Below, one piece after another: positions 43,316 to 51,753 of a stretch of DNA of 64,000 nucleotides (position 1 is the stretch's first letter; each line of letters starts with the position of its first letter). The position numbers and the translations under genes were made by a program. The stretch spans positions 124,001 to 188,000 of the forward strand of contig NZ_JAGIAW010000006.1 in NCBI RefSeq assembly GCF_017744655.1, read 5' to 3'. The DNA comes from Devosia sp. Lineage in GTDB: Bacteria > Pseudomonadota > Alphaproteobacteria > Rhizobiales > Devosiaceae. The notes under the pieces are model-generated. The model had not been told where the DNA came from. It saw only the letters and a list, made by a program, of their open reading frames with translations, and made no database searches.

Positions 43316-45613
43316 CCCCACAAACTTATTGTTCCTCGGGAAGCCTGTCGGCGGCTGGCGGCCGGCGGTGGCGCGGTCGGCCAGCCAGTCGGTCAGTTCT
43401 TCGGTGGGCTTGGAATAGGTGCGGCCTGAACTGTCGGTCCAGGTGAGGCCGTCGGCGGCGTAGAAGGTCTTGATGTCTGAAATGCCACCATCCTTGTAGC
43501 GCTGCAGGCGCACGCCCTTGCCGCGGCTCATGGTCGCGAGCTGGGCGATCGGGAAGACCAGCAGCTTGCGGTTTTCGCCCACGGTGGCGACGCGGTCGCC
43601 ATCGCAGGGGACGATCAGGCGTGCTTCTTCGGGCAGCGAGACGTTGAGGATCTGCTTGCCCTTGCGGGTATTGGCGATCAGGTCGTCTTCGGGGACGATG
43701 AAGCCGTAGCCGGCCGAAGACGCGATGATGCGCTTGGCGCCAGGGCGATAGACGAAGAGTTCGACAATGTCCTGGCCCTCTTCCATGTCAACCATGATGC
43801 GGACCGGTTCGCCTTGGCCGCGTCCGCCGGGAAGCTTGTCGGCGCCGAGCGTATAGACCTTACCGCCGGTGGTGAGCATCAAGAGCTTGTCGGTGGTCTC
43901 GCAATTGAGGGCCAGTTTCAGGCGGTCGCCAGTCTTAAAGCCCTTTTCGTCGACTGGGGCATTGTGGCCCTTGGGAGCGCGGATCCAGCCTTTCTCCGAG
44001 AGAATGACGGTGATCGGCTCGCGCTCGATGAAGGCTTCGGTGATTTCGGCAGCGTCGGCGGTCGGGGCGTCGAAATAGACGGTGCGACGGGCGCCGAGCG
44101 CGTGGGGCGTAGTGCCATCGGCCTCGAAGAGCGGGTAGGCCTTTTTGAGGGCCTCGACCTGGCGCGAGATTTCGCCCCACTGCTTCTTGTCTGAGGCGAG
44201 GAGCGCTTCGAGCTTGCCCTTTTCGGCCGTCAGGTTCTCGTGCTCCTTGCGGAGTTCGATTTCTTCTAGCTTGCGGAGGGACCGCAGGCGCATGTTTAGG
44301 ATGGCTTCGGCCTGATTGTCGGTCAGCTCGAAGGTTTCCATCAGGCTCTTCTTTGCATCGTCCTCCTCGCGGATGATACGGATCACCTCATCGAGATTGA
44401 GATAAGCGATGATATAACCGGCCAGCACTTCGAGCCGGTTGGCGATCTGTTCGAGCCGGTGTTCGCTGCGGCGAACAAGGACCACCTTGCGGTGATCGAG
44501 CCAGGCGCGGAGAGCATCGGCGAGGCCCATGACGCGCGGGGTGGTGCCGTGGTCGAGAACGTTGAGATTGAGCGGGAAACGGACTTCGAGCTCGGTAAGC
44601 TTGAAGAGCTGTTCCATGAGGATAACCGCATCGACCGTGCCGGCGCGCGGCTCGAGCACGAGGCGGATATCGTCGGCGCTCTCGTCGCGTACGTCCTTGA
44701 GCAGCGGCAGTTTTTTGGCGAGGAGCAGTTCGGCGATCTTTTCGACGAGACGCGACTTTTGGACGCCATAGGGAATCTGGGTGACGACGATCTGATAGAC
44801 GCCCCTGCCCTTTTCTTCCTTGCTCCAGACGGCGCGATGGCGGAAGGCGCCGCGGCCGGTTTCATAGGACTGGACGATGGACGAGCGGGATTCCACAAGG
44901 TGCCCACCGGTCGGGAAATCGGGACCGCGGACGAGGTCGTCCATGCTGGGCGGGGCGGAGAGATCGGCGTGGATCAGGTCTTCCGTCGTCGCTTCGGGAT
45001 TGTAGATGAGTTTCAACGCCGCGTTGCAGAGCTCGACGATATTGTGCGGCGGCACCGAGGTCGCCATGCCCACGGCGATGCCGGTGGAGCCATTGGCGAG
45101 CAGGTTCGGGAAATTGGACGGGAGCACGACGGGCTCTTCGTCTTCGCCGTCGTAAGTCGGGCGGAAGTCGATGGCGTTTTCGGCGATGCCCTCAAGGAGG
45201 CGCATCGAGACTTCGGTCATGCGCGATTCCGTGTATCGCATGGCCGCGGCACTATCGCCGTCGATATTGCCAAAATTGCCTTGGCCATCGACGAGCGGAT
45301 AGCGGAGGGCAAAATCCTGCGCGAGGCGGACCAGGGCGTCGTAGATCGACTGGTCGCCATGCGGGTGGAACTTACCGATCACGTCGCCGACGATACGGGC
45401 GGATTTCTTGTAGCCCTGGCCCGGGTCGAGGCGCAGCAGGCGCATGGCGTGGATGATGCGGCGATGGACCGGCTTCAGGCCATCGCGAGCATCAGGCAAA
45501 GCGCGCTGGGTGATCGTCGAGAGGGCATAGCTCAGATACCGCTCTTCGAGCGCCTGCTTGAGATCAACGATGCGCTGATCGTCGGGCGGCGGGAGGGTAT
45601 CGGCATCGGACAT
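43313..45613 (-). CDS. parC: DNA topoisomerase IV subunit A
   Basis: 766 residues. The catalytic Tyr127 lies in [12 protein letters not shown], and the N-terminus [29 protein letters not shown] is typical. The C-terminal domain is shorter than that of GyrA and shows degenerate beta-pinwheel blades ([20 protein letters not shown]), favouring ParC. With ParE it decatenates daughter chromosomes. It lies downstream of recO on the same strand, 266 bp away. Its stop codon coincides with the end of a repeat. Confidence 0.93.
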   Translation of the reverse strand: MSDADTLPPPDDQRIVDLKQALEERYLSYALSTITQRALPDARDGLKPVHRRIIHAMRLLRLDPGQGYKKSARIVGDVIGKFHPHGDQSIYDALVRLAQDFALRYPLVDGQGNFGNIDGDSAAAMRYTESRMTEVSMRLLEGIAENAIDFRPTYDGEDEEPVVLPSNFPNLLANGSTGIAVGMATSVPPHNIVELCNAALKLIYNPEATTEDLIHADLSAPPSMDDLVRGPDFPTGGHLVESRSSIVQSYETGRGAFRHRAVWSKEEKGRGVYQIVVTQIPYGVQKSRLVEKIAELLLAKKLPLLKDVRDESADDIRLVLEPRAGTVDAVILMEQLFKLTELEVRFPLNLNVLDHGTTPRVMGLADALRAWLDHRKVVLVRRSEHRLEQIANRLEVLAGYIIAYLNLDEVIRIIREEDDAKKSLMETFELTDNQAEAILNMRLRSLRKLEEIELRKEHENLTAEKGKLEALLASDKKQWGEISRQVEALKKAYPLFEADGTTPHALGARRTVYFDAPTADAAEITEAFIEREPITVILSEKGWIRAPKGHNAPVDEKGFKTGDRLKLALNCETTDKLLMLTTGGKVYTLGADKLPGGRGQGEPVRIMVDMEEGQDIVELFVYRPGAKRIIASSAGYGFIVPEDDLIANTRKGKQILNVSLPEEARLIVPCDGDRVATVGENRKLLVFPIAQLATMSRGKGVRLQRYKDGGISDIKTFYAADGLTWTDSSGRTYSKPTEELTDWLADRATAGRQPPTGFPRNNKFVG

Positions 45614-45668
45614 GCGTGGCTCAATCTTCGAGAGAACGAATCAGGAAGAAGAATACAGGAGGTGGTGG

Positions 45669-45693
45669 AAATCCGCATAATTCGTGCGGATTT
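45669..45693. other. Hairpin in the parC upstream region
   Basis: AAATCCGCA and TGCGGATTT form a perfect 9-bp stem with a 7-base loop, 56 bases upstream of the parC start. No gene on the plus strand ends here, so it is either part of the parC leader or a remnant repeat. Confidence 0.45.
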
Positions 45694-45750
45694 TGTTACG
45701 CGGTTCTCCACGGAATACGTCGTGATTTTCTCTCCACATGGGAGGAAAGT

Positions 45751-45882
45751 GCCCCCAAGGGGCGGTTGGGGGTGTGCGATACGACAACGTGCTCCTCTGC
45801 GGAGGAGAGAATACCCCTCACCCTGCAATTCTGCTGAACGCAGAATTGCTGTCCCTCTCCCACAAGGGGCGAGGGAAGATCA
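45751..45882. repeat. Intergenic repeat block between parC and recO
   Basis: GCCCCCAAGGGGCGGTTGGG, then GCTCCTCTGCGGAGGAGAG, then ACCCCTCACCCTGCAATTCT with its mirror (10-bp stem GCAATTCTGC/GCAGAATTGC at 45825-45849) and CCCTCTCCCACAAGGGGCGA GGG. These are relatives of the CCCTCACC...GAGAGG elements at 17573 and 51029. The block reaches the recO stop codon. Confidence 0.7.
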
Positions 45883-46590
45883 GTGGGGATCGCGACTGAG
45901 GAGATCGACCAATGTGTCCCGTACCGAAGGGTGATCGATCTGCCGCGCCGACCAGATGTGGCGATCGAGGAAATGGGCGGTCAGCTTGAAGGCGTTGCGG
46001 ATGTCGTCCGGTGAGGCATTGCCGCGTTCGTGGAGGAAGCTGGGGAGCGGCAACAAACGGTCGAGATAGGGCGCTGCGGCGGCGCGGGAGACGGCGCGGC
46101 CGGTTTTGGGGGAGACGTGGGTCAGGTCGGTCGTGGCCCCTGTCGCAGCGCAGCTAAAAAGATCGAGGCCGAAGCCGAGTTCGTCGAGAAGTGCGAGTTC
46201 GAAGCGCGCCAGGGCAGCGCCGTCGGGAGCGTGGTCGATGAGGGACAGGGCCTGGCCGAGGAGGCTATCGTGGGGGTCGCGTTCGGGGAGGAGGCGCAGG
46301 TGGTCGCAGACGAGCTGGGTGAGGTAGAGCTTTGTGCGGTCGGCCATGAGGTCAGCGGCGCGGCTCTGCATGAGATCGACTGTGAAGGTGCCGAGATGGT
46401 CTTCGAGGCGCGCGCGCCAGGTGAGCTGGATGGTGTTGCCGACCTGCAGCGCGGGCGCGAGTTTTGGGCTTCGACCGCCGCGCACGAGGCCGAGGCAGCG
46501 CCCGCGGCCGGCGACCATGGCCTCTGCTATGAGGCTGGTATCACCGTGGCGACGGACGCCTATGAGCAGGGCTTCACCGGTCCATTCCAT
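45880..46590 (-). CDS. recO: DNA repair protein RecO
   Basis: 236 residues. The N-terminal OB fold starts MEWTGEALLIGVRRHGDTSL, and the C-terminal helical part includes LFSCAATGATTDLTHVSPKT GRAVSR, a form common in alphaproteobacteria in place of the four-Cys zinc site. RecO loads RecA with RecR at gaps. The gene Pr6Pr lies 5 bp upstream on the same strand, and a marR gene before that, so recO may be transcribed from the marR promoter. Confidence 0.93.
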   Translation of the reverse strand: MEWTGEALLIGVRRHGDTSLIAEAMVAGRGRCLGLVRGGRSPKLAPALQVGNTIQLTWRARLEDHLGTFTVDLMQSRAADLMADRTKLYLTQLVCDHLRLLPERDPHDSLLGQALSLIDHAPDGAALARFELALLDELGFGLDLFSCAATGATTDLTHVSPKTGRAVSRAAAAPYLDRLLPLPSFLHERGNASPDDIRNAFKLTAHFLDRHIWSARQIDHPSVRDTLVDLLSRDPH

Positions 46591-46595
46591 GGGAA

Positions 46596-47213
46596 TCAGC
46601 GCGCGAGGCGCCTGTCGAGAAGAACCATGAGCCAGCCAGCGACAAGGAAAGCGAAGAAGATAACAACGCAGGTGATGGCGACCTGCGGAATGCCGTTGTC
46701 GACATAATTGATGAAGGGATAGGCGAAGCTACCCTGGGCCGTGCCGCGGACAAGCGCGTAGACAAGATAGACGACGGGATAGAGAGACCAGAGCAGAGGG
46801 TCGTTCCAGCGCAGCACGCCACGTGGAACGCAGAGCAACCAGTAAATTGGACCGAGGACGGGTGTCACCATATGAAGGAGCACATTCGCGACCGCGGCGC
46901 CGGCGGTGAGCTCGACGAGGCCGCGCAGCAAGAGGCCGTATATGATCCCGACAAGGGCGATGCAAATGGCAACGCCGCCGAGGCTACGAGTGCCAATGGC
47001 GTCAGGGCCGCGCAGCGCGATGACCGAGAAAGTGACGGCGACGAGGAGATTGGTGAGGACGGTGAAATAGCCGCCCAGAACCCAAAAGGCGGTCAGCAGC
47101 GAGCCGGACTGGCTCCATTGCGCCTGGACATGGATGGCTAGGCCGACCCACGCGCAAAGGGCGATGACCAGGGCCAGGGAGCGACTTAGCCAATCAGTCT
47201 GCCTTTCGGTCAT
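46596..47213 (-). CDS. Pr6Pr family membrane protein
   Basis: 205 residues, six membrane helices. LGGYFTVLTNLLVAVTFSVI, VLLHMVTPVLGPIYWLLCVP and WSLYPVVYLVYALVRGTAQG with YPFINY match the six-helix Pr6Pr proteins. Function unknown. It is packed between marR (6 bp upstream) and recO (5 bp downstream). Confidence 0.82.
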   Translation of the reverse strand: MTERQTDWLSRSLALVIALCAWVGLAIHVQAQWSQSGSLLTAFWVLGGYFTVLTNLLVAVTFSVIALRGPDAIGTRSLGGVAICIALVGIIYGLLLRGLVELTAGAAVANVLLHMVTPVLGPIYWLLCVPRGVLRWNDPLLWSLYPVVYLVYALVRGTAQGSFAYPFINYVDNGIPQVAITCVVIFFAFLVAGWLMVLLDRRLAR

Positions 47214-47219
47214 ACCCGT

Positions 47220-47675
47220 TCACTCCGCCTGATCGCCAAGTCGTTGCTCCAGTCTTGCGCGCAAGCTCTGTAACACCTCGGCTGCAATGGCTATTTTTTC
47301 CGTTTCGAGGCCTTCCGCAAGCCCATCGACCCATGGCCGCTGCAATTTGTGGATCGCATCGAAGGAGTGCCGGCCCGCTTCGCTGAGGCAAATGAGTTTT
47401 GCGCGCTTGTGATGCGGATTGTCCCTGAGATCGACGAGGCCCGCTTCGGCCAATTCGTTGACGAGGCGCTGAACGCTCTGGCGGGCGAGGCCCATGTCTC
47501 GCGCGATATGGGCGACGGGCTGCGGCGTCGGCGCCATCGCGACCGTACCCAGCACCTGCCAGCGGGCGCTGGTGAGGCCAAGTGGCGCGACGAGCTCGTC
47601 GCCCGAGGCAACCAGCAGGGCATTGGCGCGAAAAATATCGAGGAACAGGGCGCTCAGCGCCATGGATGATTTCAT
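47220..47675 (-). CDS. MarR family transcriptional regulator
   Basis: 151 residues from ATG 47675; an upstream frame start at 47705 lies within the operator and is rejected, and ATG 47663 is also possible. The winged helix is APLGLTSARWQVLGTVAMAP, IARDMGLARQSVQRLVNELA and NPHHKRAKLICLSEAGR. It is divergent from an antibiotic-biosynthesis-monooxygenase gene with a perfect TTGACAG-N4-CTGTCAA operator between them. It probably senses a toxic or phenolic compound and represses both directions. No good Shine-Dalgarno is seen, so the message may be nearly leaderless. Confidence 0.87.
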   Translation of the reverse strand: MKSSMALSALFLDIFRANALLVASGDELVAPLGLTSARWQVLGTVAMAPTPQPVAHIARDMGLARQSVQRLVNELAEAGLVDLRDNPHHKRAKLICLSEAGRHSFDAIHKLQRPWVDGLAEGLETEKIAIAAEVLQSLRARLEQRLGDQAE

Positions 47676-47695
47676 ATTGACAGCACAATACCGTT

Positions 47696-47713
47696 TTGAC
47701 AGCATACTGTCAA
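47696..47713. promoter_or_regulatory. Probable MarR operator
   Basis: TTGACAG-CATA-CTGTCAA, a perfect inverted repeat with 7-bp arms and a 4-base spacer. An extra TTGACAG half-site lies near 47677-47684. TTGACA also resembles a -35 box, so bound repressor would block the promoter. It sits between the divergent marR and monooxygenase genes. Confidence 0.75.
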
Positions 47714-47754
47714 TTCAACGGATCGGTTGAATGACTGCAACATGGAGACCAGAG

Positions 47755-48093
47755 ATGACCGCCCCAGCGCAAGCCAAGAATGCTTCCGTGTTTCGTATCG
47801 ACAGTTTTGCCGTGCCAGCGGAGGCGCGCGACGCCTTCATGGCACAGGTGCAGGACACCAAGGATTTCCTCGACCAGCAACAAGGCTGCCTGCAGAACCT
47901 GGTGCTGGAGCACCATTCCGGCGCGCAGCGCTTCAATGTGGTGACGGTGGTGGAATGGGAAAGCGAGGCGGCATTCGCAGGCGCCAAGGCCGCCATGGTG
48001 GAAAAGCGCCGGGTCAGTGGTTTTGATCCCGGCCAGTTCCTGAGCGCCCTCGGCATCGAGGCCAATATGTCGAACTACGCAGCCGTGCCCTGA
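47755..48093 (+). CDS. Antibiotic biosynthesis monooxygenase (ABM) domain protein
   Basis: 112 residues from ATG 47755. VFRIDSFAVPAEARDAFMAQ and NVVTVVEWESEAAFAGAKAA fit the small ferredoxin-like ABM fold, a cofactor-free monooxygenase or heme-degrading type. HH in LEHHSGAQRF could be functional. It is controlled in all likelihood by the divergent MarR protein and is convergent with era. Confidence 0.82.
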   Translation: MTAPAQAKNASVFRIDSFAVPAEARDAFMAQVQDTKDFLDQQQGCLQNLVLEHHSGAQRFNVVTVVEWESEAAFAGAKAAMVEKRRVSGFDPGQFLSALGIEANMSNYAAVP

Positions 48094-48102
48094 GGGGCGC
48101 GG

Positions 48103-49026
48103 CTAGCTCTTGTTCTGCGGAAATTCGAGGCCCATTTCCTGATAGCGCTCTGGATCATCAGCCCACTTTTCGCGGACCTTGACGAAGAGGAAGAGGTGGA
48201 TCGGCACCTCGTACATTTCCATCAGTTCCTTGCGGGCCTCGGCGCCAATGGCCTTGATGGTCTGGCCGCCGGCGCCGAGCACGATCTTCTTGTGGCTGTC
48301 GCGGGTGACGTAGACGACCTGGTCGATCTTGTAGGAGCCGTCCTTCTGGATCTTGAAGGATTCGGTTTCGACCGTGGAATTGTAGGGGATCTCGTCGTGG
48401 ACGCGGAGGAAGAGCTTTTCGCGCGTGATCTCGGCGGCGGTGATGGCCATGGTCAGATCGGTGAGGTGATCTTCCGGGAAGTGCCAGGGGCCGGGCGGGA
48501 TATGCTTGACGCACCAGTCGATGAAATCCTGCACGCCGTGGCCTTTCAAGGCCGAGAGCATGAAGGTCGCTTCGAAGCGCAGGCGCTCGTTGAGCTTCTG
48601 CGACAGGGTAAGAAGGCTCTCGTGCTTGACCGTGTCGATCTTGTTGAGAATCAGAACGCGCGGCTGCTTGATGTTTTCGAGGCCCTCAAGGAGGATTTCG
48701 ATATCGGGGGTGATGCCGCGATCGACGTCGATGATGAAGGCGACGAGATCGGCATCCCCTGCCCCGCCCCAGGCGCTTTCGACCATGGCGCGCTCAAGAC
48801 GGCGTTTCGGTGCAAAAATGCCCGGCGTGTCGATGAAAACGAGCTGGGCCTGATCAAGCGTCAGCACACCGCGCACCTGCGAGCGCGTGGTCTGCGCCTT
48901 GTGGGTGACGATGGAGACCTTGGTGCCGACGAGGGAATTGAGCAGGGTCGACTTGCCGGCATTGGGGGCGCCGACAAGGGCGATGAAACCGCAGGAGGTG
49001 TTGGCGAGTTCGGCGGGTTCGGTCAT
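48103..49026 (-). CDS. era: GTPase Era
   Basis: 307 residues. G1 is GAPNAGKS at residues 19-26, G3 is DTPGIF, G4 is NKID; a C-terminal KH domain follows (GAGGQTIKAIGAEARKELME). Era binds the 3' end of 16S rRNA during 30S assembly. It starts at ATG 49026, overlapping the rnc stop (ATGA), and belongs to the lepB-rnc-era chain. Confidence 0.97.
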   Translation of the reverse strand: MTEPAELANTSCGFIALVGAPNAGKSTLLNSLVGTKVSIVTHKAQTTRSQVRGVLTLDQAQLVFIDTPGIFAPKRRLERAMVESAWGGAGDADLVAFIIDVDRGITPDIEILLEGLENIKQPRVLILNKIDTVKHESLLTLSQKLNERLRFEATFMLSALKGHGVQDFIDWCVKHIPPGPWHFPEDHLTDLTMAITAAEITREKLFLRVHDEIPYNSTVETESFKIQKDGSYKIDQVVYVTRDSHKKIVLGAGGQTIKAIGAEARKELMEMYEVPIHLFLFVKVREKWADDPERYQEMGLEFPQNKS

Positions 49027-49730
49027 CAGCTTTCCTTCCAAACCTTCTGGCGCCTGAGAAAGTCCTCGGCGGCCTTATGTTCGGCAATTTTCTTCGAGGG
49101 GCCAGTCGCCGAGATGCGGTCAAAGCCGGCGAGATCGATGGCGATGGTGAATTCGGGGGCATGGTCGGGGCCGGTGCGCTCGACAAGCGCATAGGTCGGC
49201 GGTTCGAGACCACGGGCCTGGGCCCATTCCTGCAGGGTGGTCTTGGCATCGGCGCGATGGGTTTGGCCATCGGCGATGAATTCTTCGAAATGGCGCTCGA
49301 TGAAGGTGCGCGCCTCTTCGAGGCCGCCATCGAGATAGATGGCGCCGATAATGGCTTCGGTGACGTCGCCTAAAATGGCTTCCTTTTCGGCGCCGCCGGT
49401 GCGGGCTTCGCTCTCGCCGAGGATCAGTTCGGGGCCGACTTCGAGCTGGCGGGCGATGACGGCGCAGGTCTCCTTGCGCACGAGCGTGTTGAGCGTGCGG
49501 CTCAATTCGCCTTCATTGGCCTTAGGGAAGCGCTTGTAGAGCATGTCGGCGACGACGAGGCCGAGCACGCGATCGCCCAAAAATTCGAGGCGCTGATAGG
49601 AACGCTCAACGCGCTTGCCGGGGGAAACGGCGCTCGAATGGGTCAGCGCACGATTGAGAAGGTCCGGATCGGCAAAATTGTAGCCGATCCGGACCTGAAG
49701 CTGTTCGTGCGTTTTGTCGCGCCGGCTCAC
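49026..49730 (-). CDS. rnc: Ribonuclease III
   Basis: 234 residues from GTG 49730, which overlaps the lepB stop (GTGA). The nuclease signature is SYQRLEFLGDRVLGL with Glu49 and Asp53, and a second acidic pair lies in GDVTEAIIGAIYLD. A double-stranded RNA-binding domain forms the C-terminus (TTLQEWAQARGLEPPTYALV, PSKKIAEHKAAEDFL). It processes rRNA precursors and cleaves double-stranded RNA. Confidence 0.96.
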   Translation of the reverse strand: MSRRDKTHEQLQVRIGYNFADPDLLNRALTHSSAVSPGKRVERSYQRLEFLGDRVLGLVVADMLYKRFPKANEGELSRTLNTLVRKETCAVIARQLEVGPELILGESEARTGGAEKEAILGDVTEAIIGAIYLDGGLEEARTFIERHFEEFIADGQTHRADAKTTLQEWAQARGLEPPTYALVERTGPDHAPEFTIAIDLAGFDRISATGPSKKIAEHKAAEDFLRRQKVWKES

Positions 49731-50551
49731 GGCGAGGGCGTCGTGTCGTATGGCGGGTTGCCGTAGACGGACTGGAACATGCGGTCCCAGCGGACATTGG
49801 CCGGCCACTGCCAGATCTGCCAGGGCGGAATATTGTCGCGGATGGAGAAAAAGCGCGCTTCGGCCTTGGCGATGAGATTGACCGCCGGAACGTAGCCGAC
49901 CTGGGAAAGGACGCGGCTATCCGCCGAGCGGTCGCGATTGTCGCCCATCATGAAGAAGTGGCCGGCGGGCACGACATATTCGGGCGTATTGTCGAGCGGC
50001 GCGTTGTCGGAGATTTCCTGGATGATGTGGGTCGTGCCCTCAGGGAAAGTCTCGCGATAGACCGTGACTTCGCGTGCATCGCCATTGCTGTCGGTGTCGG
50101 TGGCCGTGCCGACCTTTTCGCGCTCGACCATGGTGCCGTTGATATAGAGGCGACCTTCGATCATCTGGATGCGGTCGCCTGGCAGGCCGACGATGCGCTT
50201 GATGTATTCCATGGTTTGCGGAACCGGGCGGAACACGGCGATGTCGCCACGGTTCGGATCGCGGCCGAGAATGCGGTTGGAAATCGGCAGTTCGAAATCC
50301 AAGAGGGCGAAATCGCCGTAGCGGCCGAGCGAGAAGGAATGCTTGCCATAGCCCCAGACAAACTTGTTGGCGACGAAATAGTCGCCAATCATCAGCGTCT
50401 GCTGCATGGACGCGGTGGGGATGGAGAAGGGCTGATAGAGGAAGAAGCGCAGCACAATGGCGATCAACAGCGCTTCGACGATGACCACGAACGTATCCCA
50501 CCACTCGTTGGCGGCGGATTTCTTGATGGGCTTTTGGGCGGATTGGGTCAT
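49727..50551 (-). CDS. lepB: Signal peptidase I
   Basis: 274 residues from ATG 50551. One membrane anchor spans about 21-39. The catalytic Ser48 is in SIPTASMQQTLMIGD, the general-base Lys118 is in YIKRIVGLPGDRI, and box E is GHFFMMGDNRDRSADSR. It removes signal peptides from exported proteins on the periplasmic face. It lies between acpS and rnc in the conserved operon. Confidence 0.96.
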   Translation of the reverse strand: MTQSAQKPIKKSAANEWWDTFVVIVEALLIAIVLRFFLYQPFSIPTASMQQTLMIGDYFVANKFVWGYGKHSFSLGRYGDFALLDFELPISNRILGRDPNRGDIAVFRPVPQTMEYIKRIVGLPGDRIQMIEGRLYINGTMVEREKVGTATDTDSNGDAREVTVYRETFPEGTTHIIQEISDNAPLDNTPEYVVPAGHFFMMGDNRDRSADSRVLSQVGYVPAVNLIAKAEARFFSIRDNIPPWQIWQWPANVRWDRMFQSVYGNPPYDTTPSP

Positions 50552-50582
50552 TGCAATTCCAGGATCAGCGCTGACGAGAGCG

Positions 50583-51002
50583 TTAGACGCTTGCCCTTGC
50601 AGGGTCAACCGGCAGCGCTTCGATGATGACGAAAGCCTGCGCCAGGCCCGCGTCGTCGGTAATTGTGATGTGGATATGGGGCTCGTGGCCCGGCGGGACA
50701 AGACGCTCCAGGGCGCGCAGGGCGCCATTGGTGAGTTTCATCGTGGGCTTGCCCGAAGGCAGGTTCACAACGCCCATATCGCGCCAATAAACGCCGGAAC
50801 TAAGGCCGGTGCCGAGGGCCTTGGAACAGGCCTCCTTGGCGGCAAAGCGCTTGGCATAAGAGGCGGCGCGCTGGGCGCGGCGGTCGGACTTCTTGCGCTC
50901 CAGTTCGGTGAAGCAGCGATGGGTGAAGCGCTCGCCATGGCGGTCGAGTGCGGCGCCGATGCGGTGGATCTCGATGAGGTCGGAGCCGAGGCCGATAATC
51001 AT
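50583..51002 (-). CDS. acpS: Holo-[acyl-carrier-protein] synthase
   Basis: 139 residues. [18 protein letters not shown] holds the Mg-binding Asp, and [20 protein letters not shown] the Glu and Lys of the active site. It transfers phosphopantetheine from CoA to acyl carrier protein. It is followed by lepB after 31 bp and is preceded by a repeat separating it from pyrE. Confidence 0.94.
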   Translation of the reverse strand: MIIGLGSDLIEIHRIGAALDRHGERFTHRCFTELERKKSDRRAQRAASYAKRFAAKEACSKALGTGLSSGVYWRDMGVVNLPSGKPTMKLTNGALRALERLVPPGHEPHIHITITDDAGLAQAFVIIEALPVDPARASV

Positions 51003-51028
51003 AGGACGAACTCCGTGGTGGTGATGAA

Positions 51029-51157
51029 CTCCCCCTCACCCGTCTCGGCCTTTGGCCGATCCACCCTCTCCCCGATGGGGAGAGGAATAGAGGCGAACGC
51101 GAGGCCATTCTTCTCCCCATCGGGGAGAAGGTGGCGCGAAGCGCTGGATGAGGGGGC
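51029..51157. repeat. Compound CTCCCCGATGGGGAG inverted repeat between pyrE and acpS
   Basis: CCCTCACCCGTCTCGGCC, then CCCTCTCCCCGATGGGGAGA GG, a short spacer, TTCTCCCCATCGGGGAGAA and GCTGGATGAGGGGG. It is almost the same as the element at 17573-17697, though the two lie in unrelated operons. Confidence 0.85.
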
Positions 51158-51162
51158 GCGTG

Positions 51163-51753
51163 TCACTTAACGCCCTGAATGCCGCGACTGCCGGGCTTGA
51201 TGGCCGGGATGGCGGCGAGTTCGGGCGGCAGTTGATCGGCAGGATAGGCCGGGACCTTGAATTCGATCAGGGACACCAGCGGCACGCCGACATCGGCTTC
51301 GCCGGCGGAGCGGTCGATGAGGCAGGCGGCGGCTACGACATTGGCGCCGATGCCGCGCAGGGCGGCGACGCATTCGCGGATGGAGAGGCCGGTCGAGACG
51401 ATATCTTCGACGACGATCACCTTGTCGTCGGGCGAGATTTCAAAACCGCGGCGCAGTTCGAACTGGCCTTCGACGCGCTCGGTATAGAGCGCCGGCAAGC
51501 CGAGCTGGCGGGCGGTTTCGTAGCCGGGGATGATGCCACCGATGGCGGGCGAGACGACCTTGGTGACGCCGGGGACTTCGGCCTTAATCTTCTCGGCCAG
51601 TGCCTTGCAGAGCTTTTCGGTCTCGGCGGCGTACTGGAACACCTTGGCCTTCTGCAGGAACAGCGGCGAGCGCAGGCCCGAGGACAGGATGAAGTGGCCT
51701 TCGAGCAGCGCGCCACACTTGCGGAAAACATCCAGCACTTCATCTTTCGTCAC
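51163..51753 (-). CDS. pyrE: Orotate phosphoribosyltransferase
   Basis: 196 residues from GTG 51753, which has AGGAG eight bases upstream; a GTG at 51762 is too close to that site. [20 protein letters not shown], the PRPP loop [20 protein letters not shown] and the flexible-loop region match PyrE. It makes OMP from orotate in pyrimidine synthesis. Its start lies inside the last codons of rsh, giving a 14-bp overlap. Confidence 0.93.
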   Translation of the reverse strand: MTKDEVLDVFRKCGALLEGHFILSSGLRSPLFLQKAKVFQYAAETEKLCKALAEKIKAEVPGVTKVVSPAIGGIIPGYETARQLGLPALYTERVEGQFELRRGFEISPDDKVIVVEDIVSTGLSIRECVAALRGIGANVVAAACLIDRSAGEADVGVPLVSLIEFKVPAYPADQLPPELAAIPAIKPGSRGIQGVK

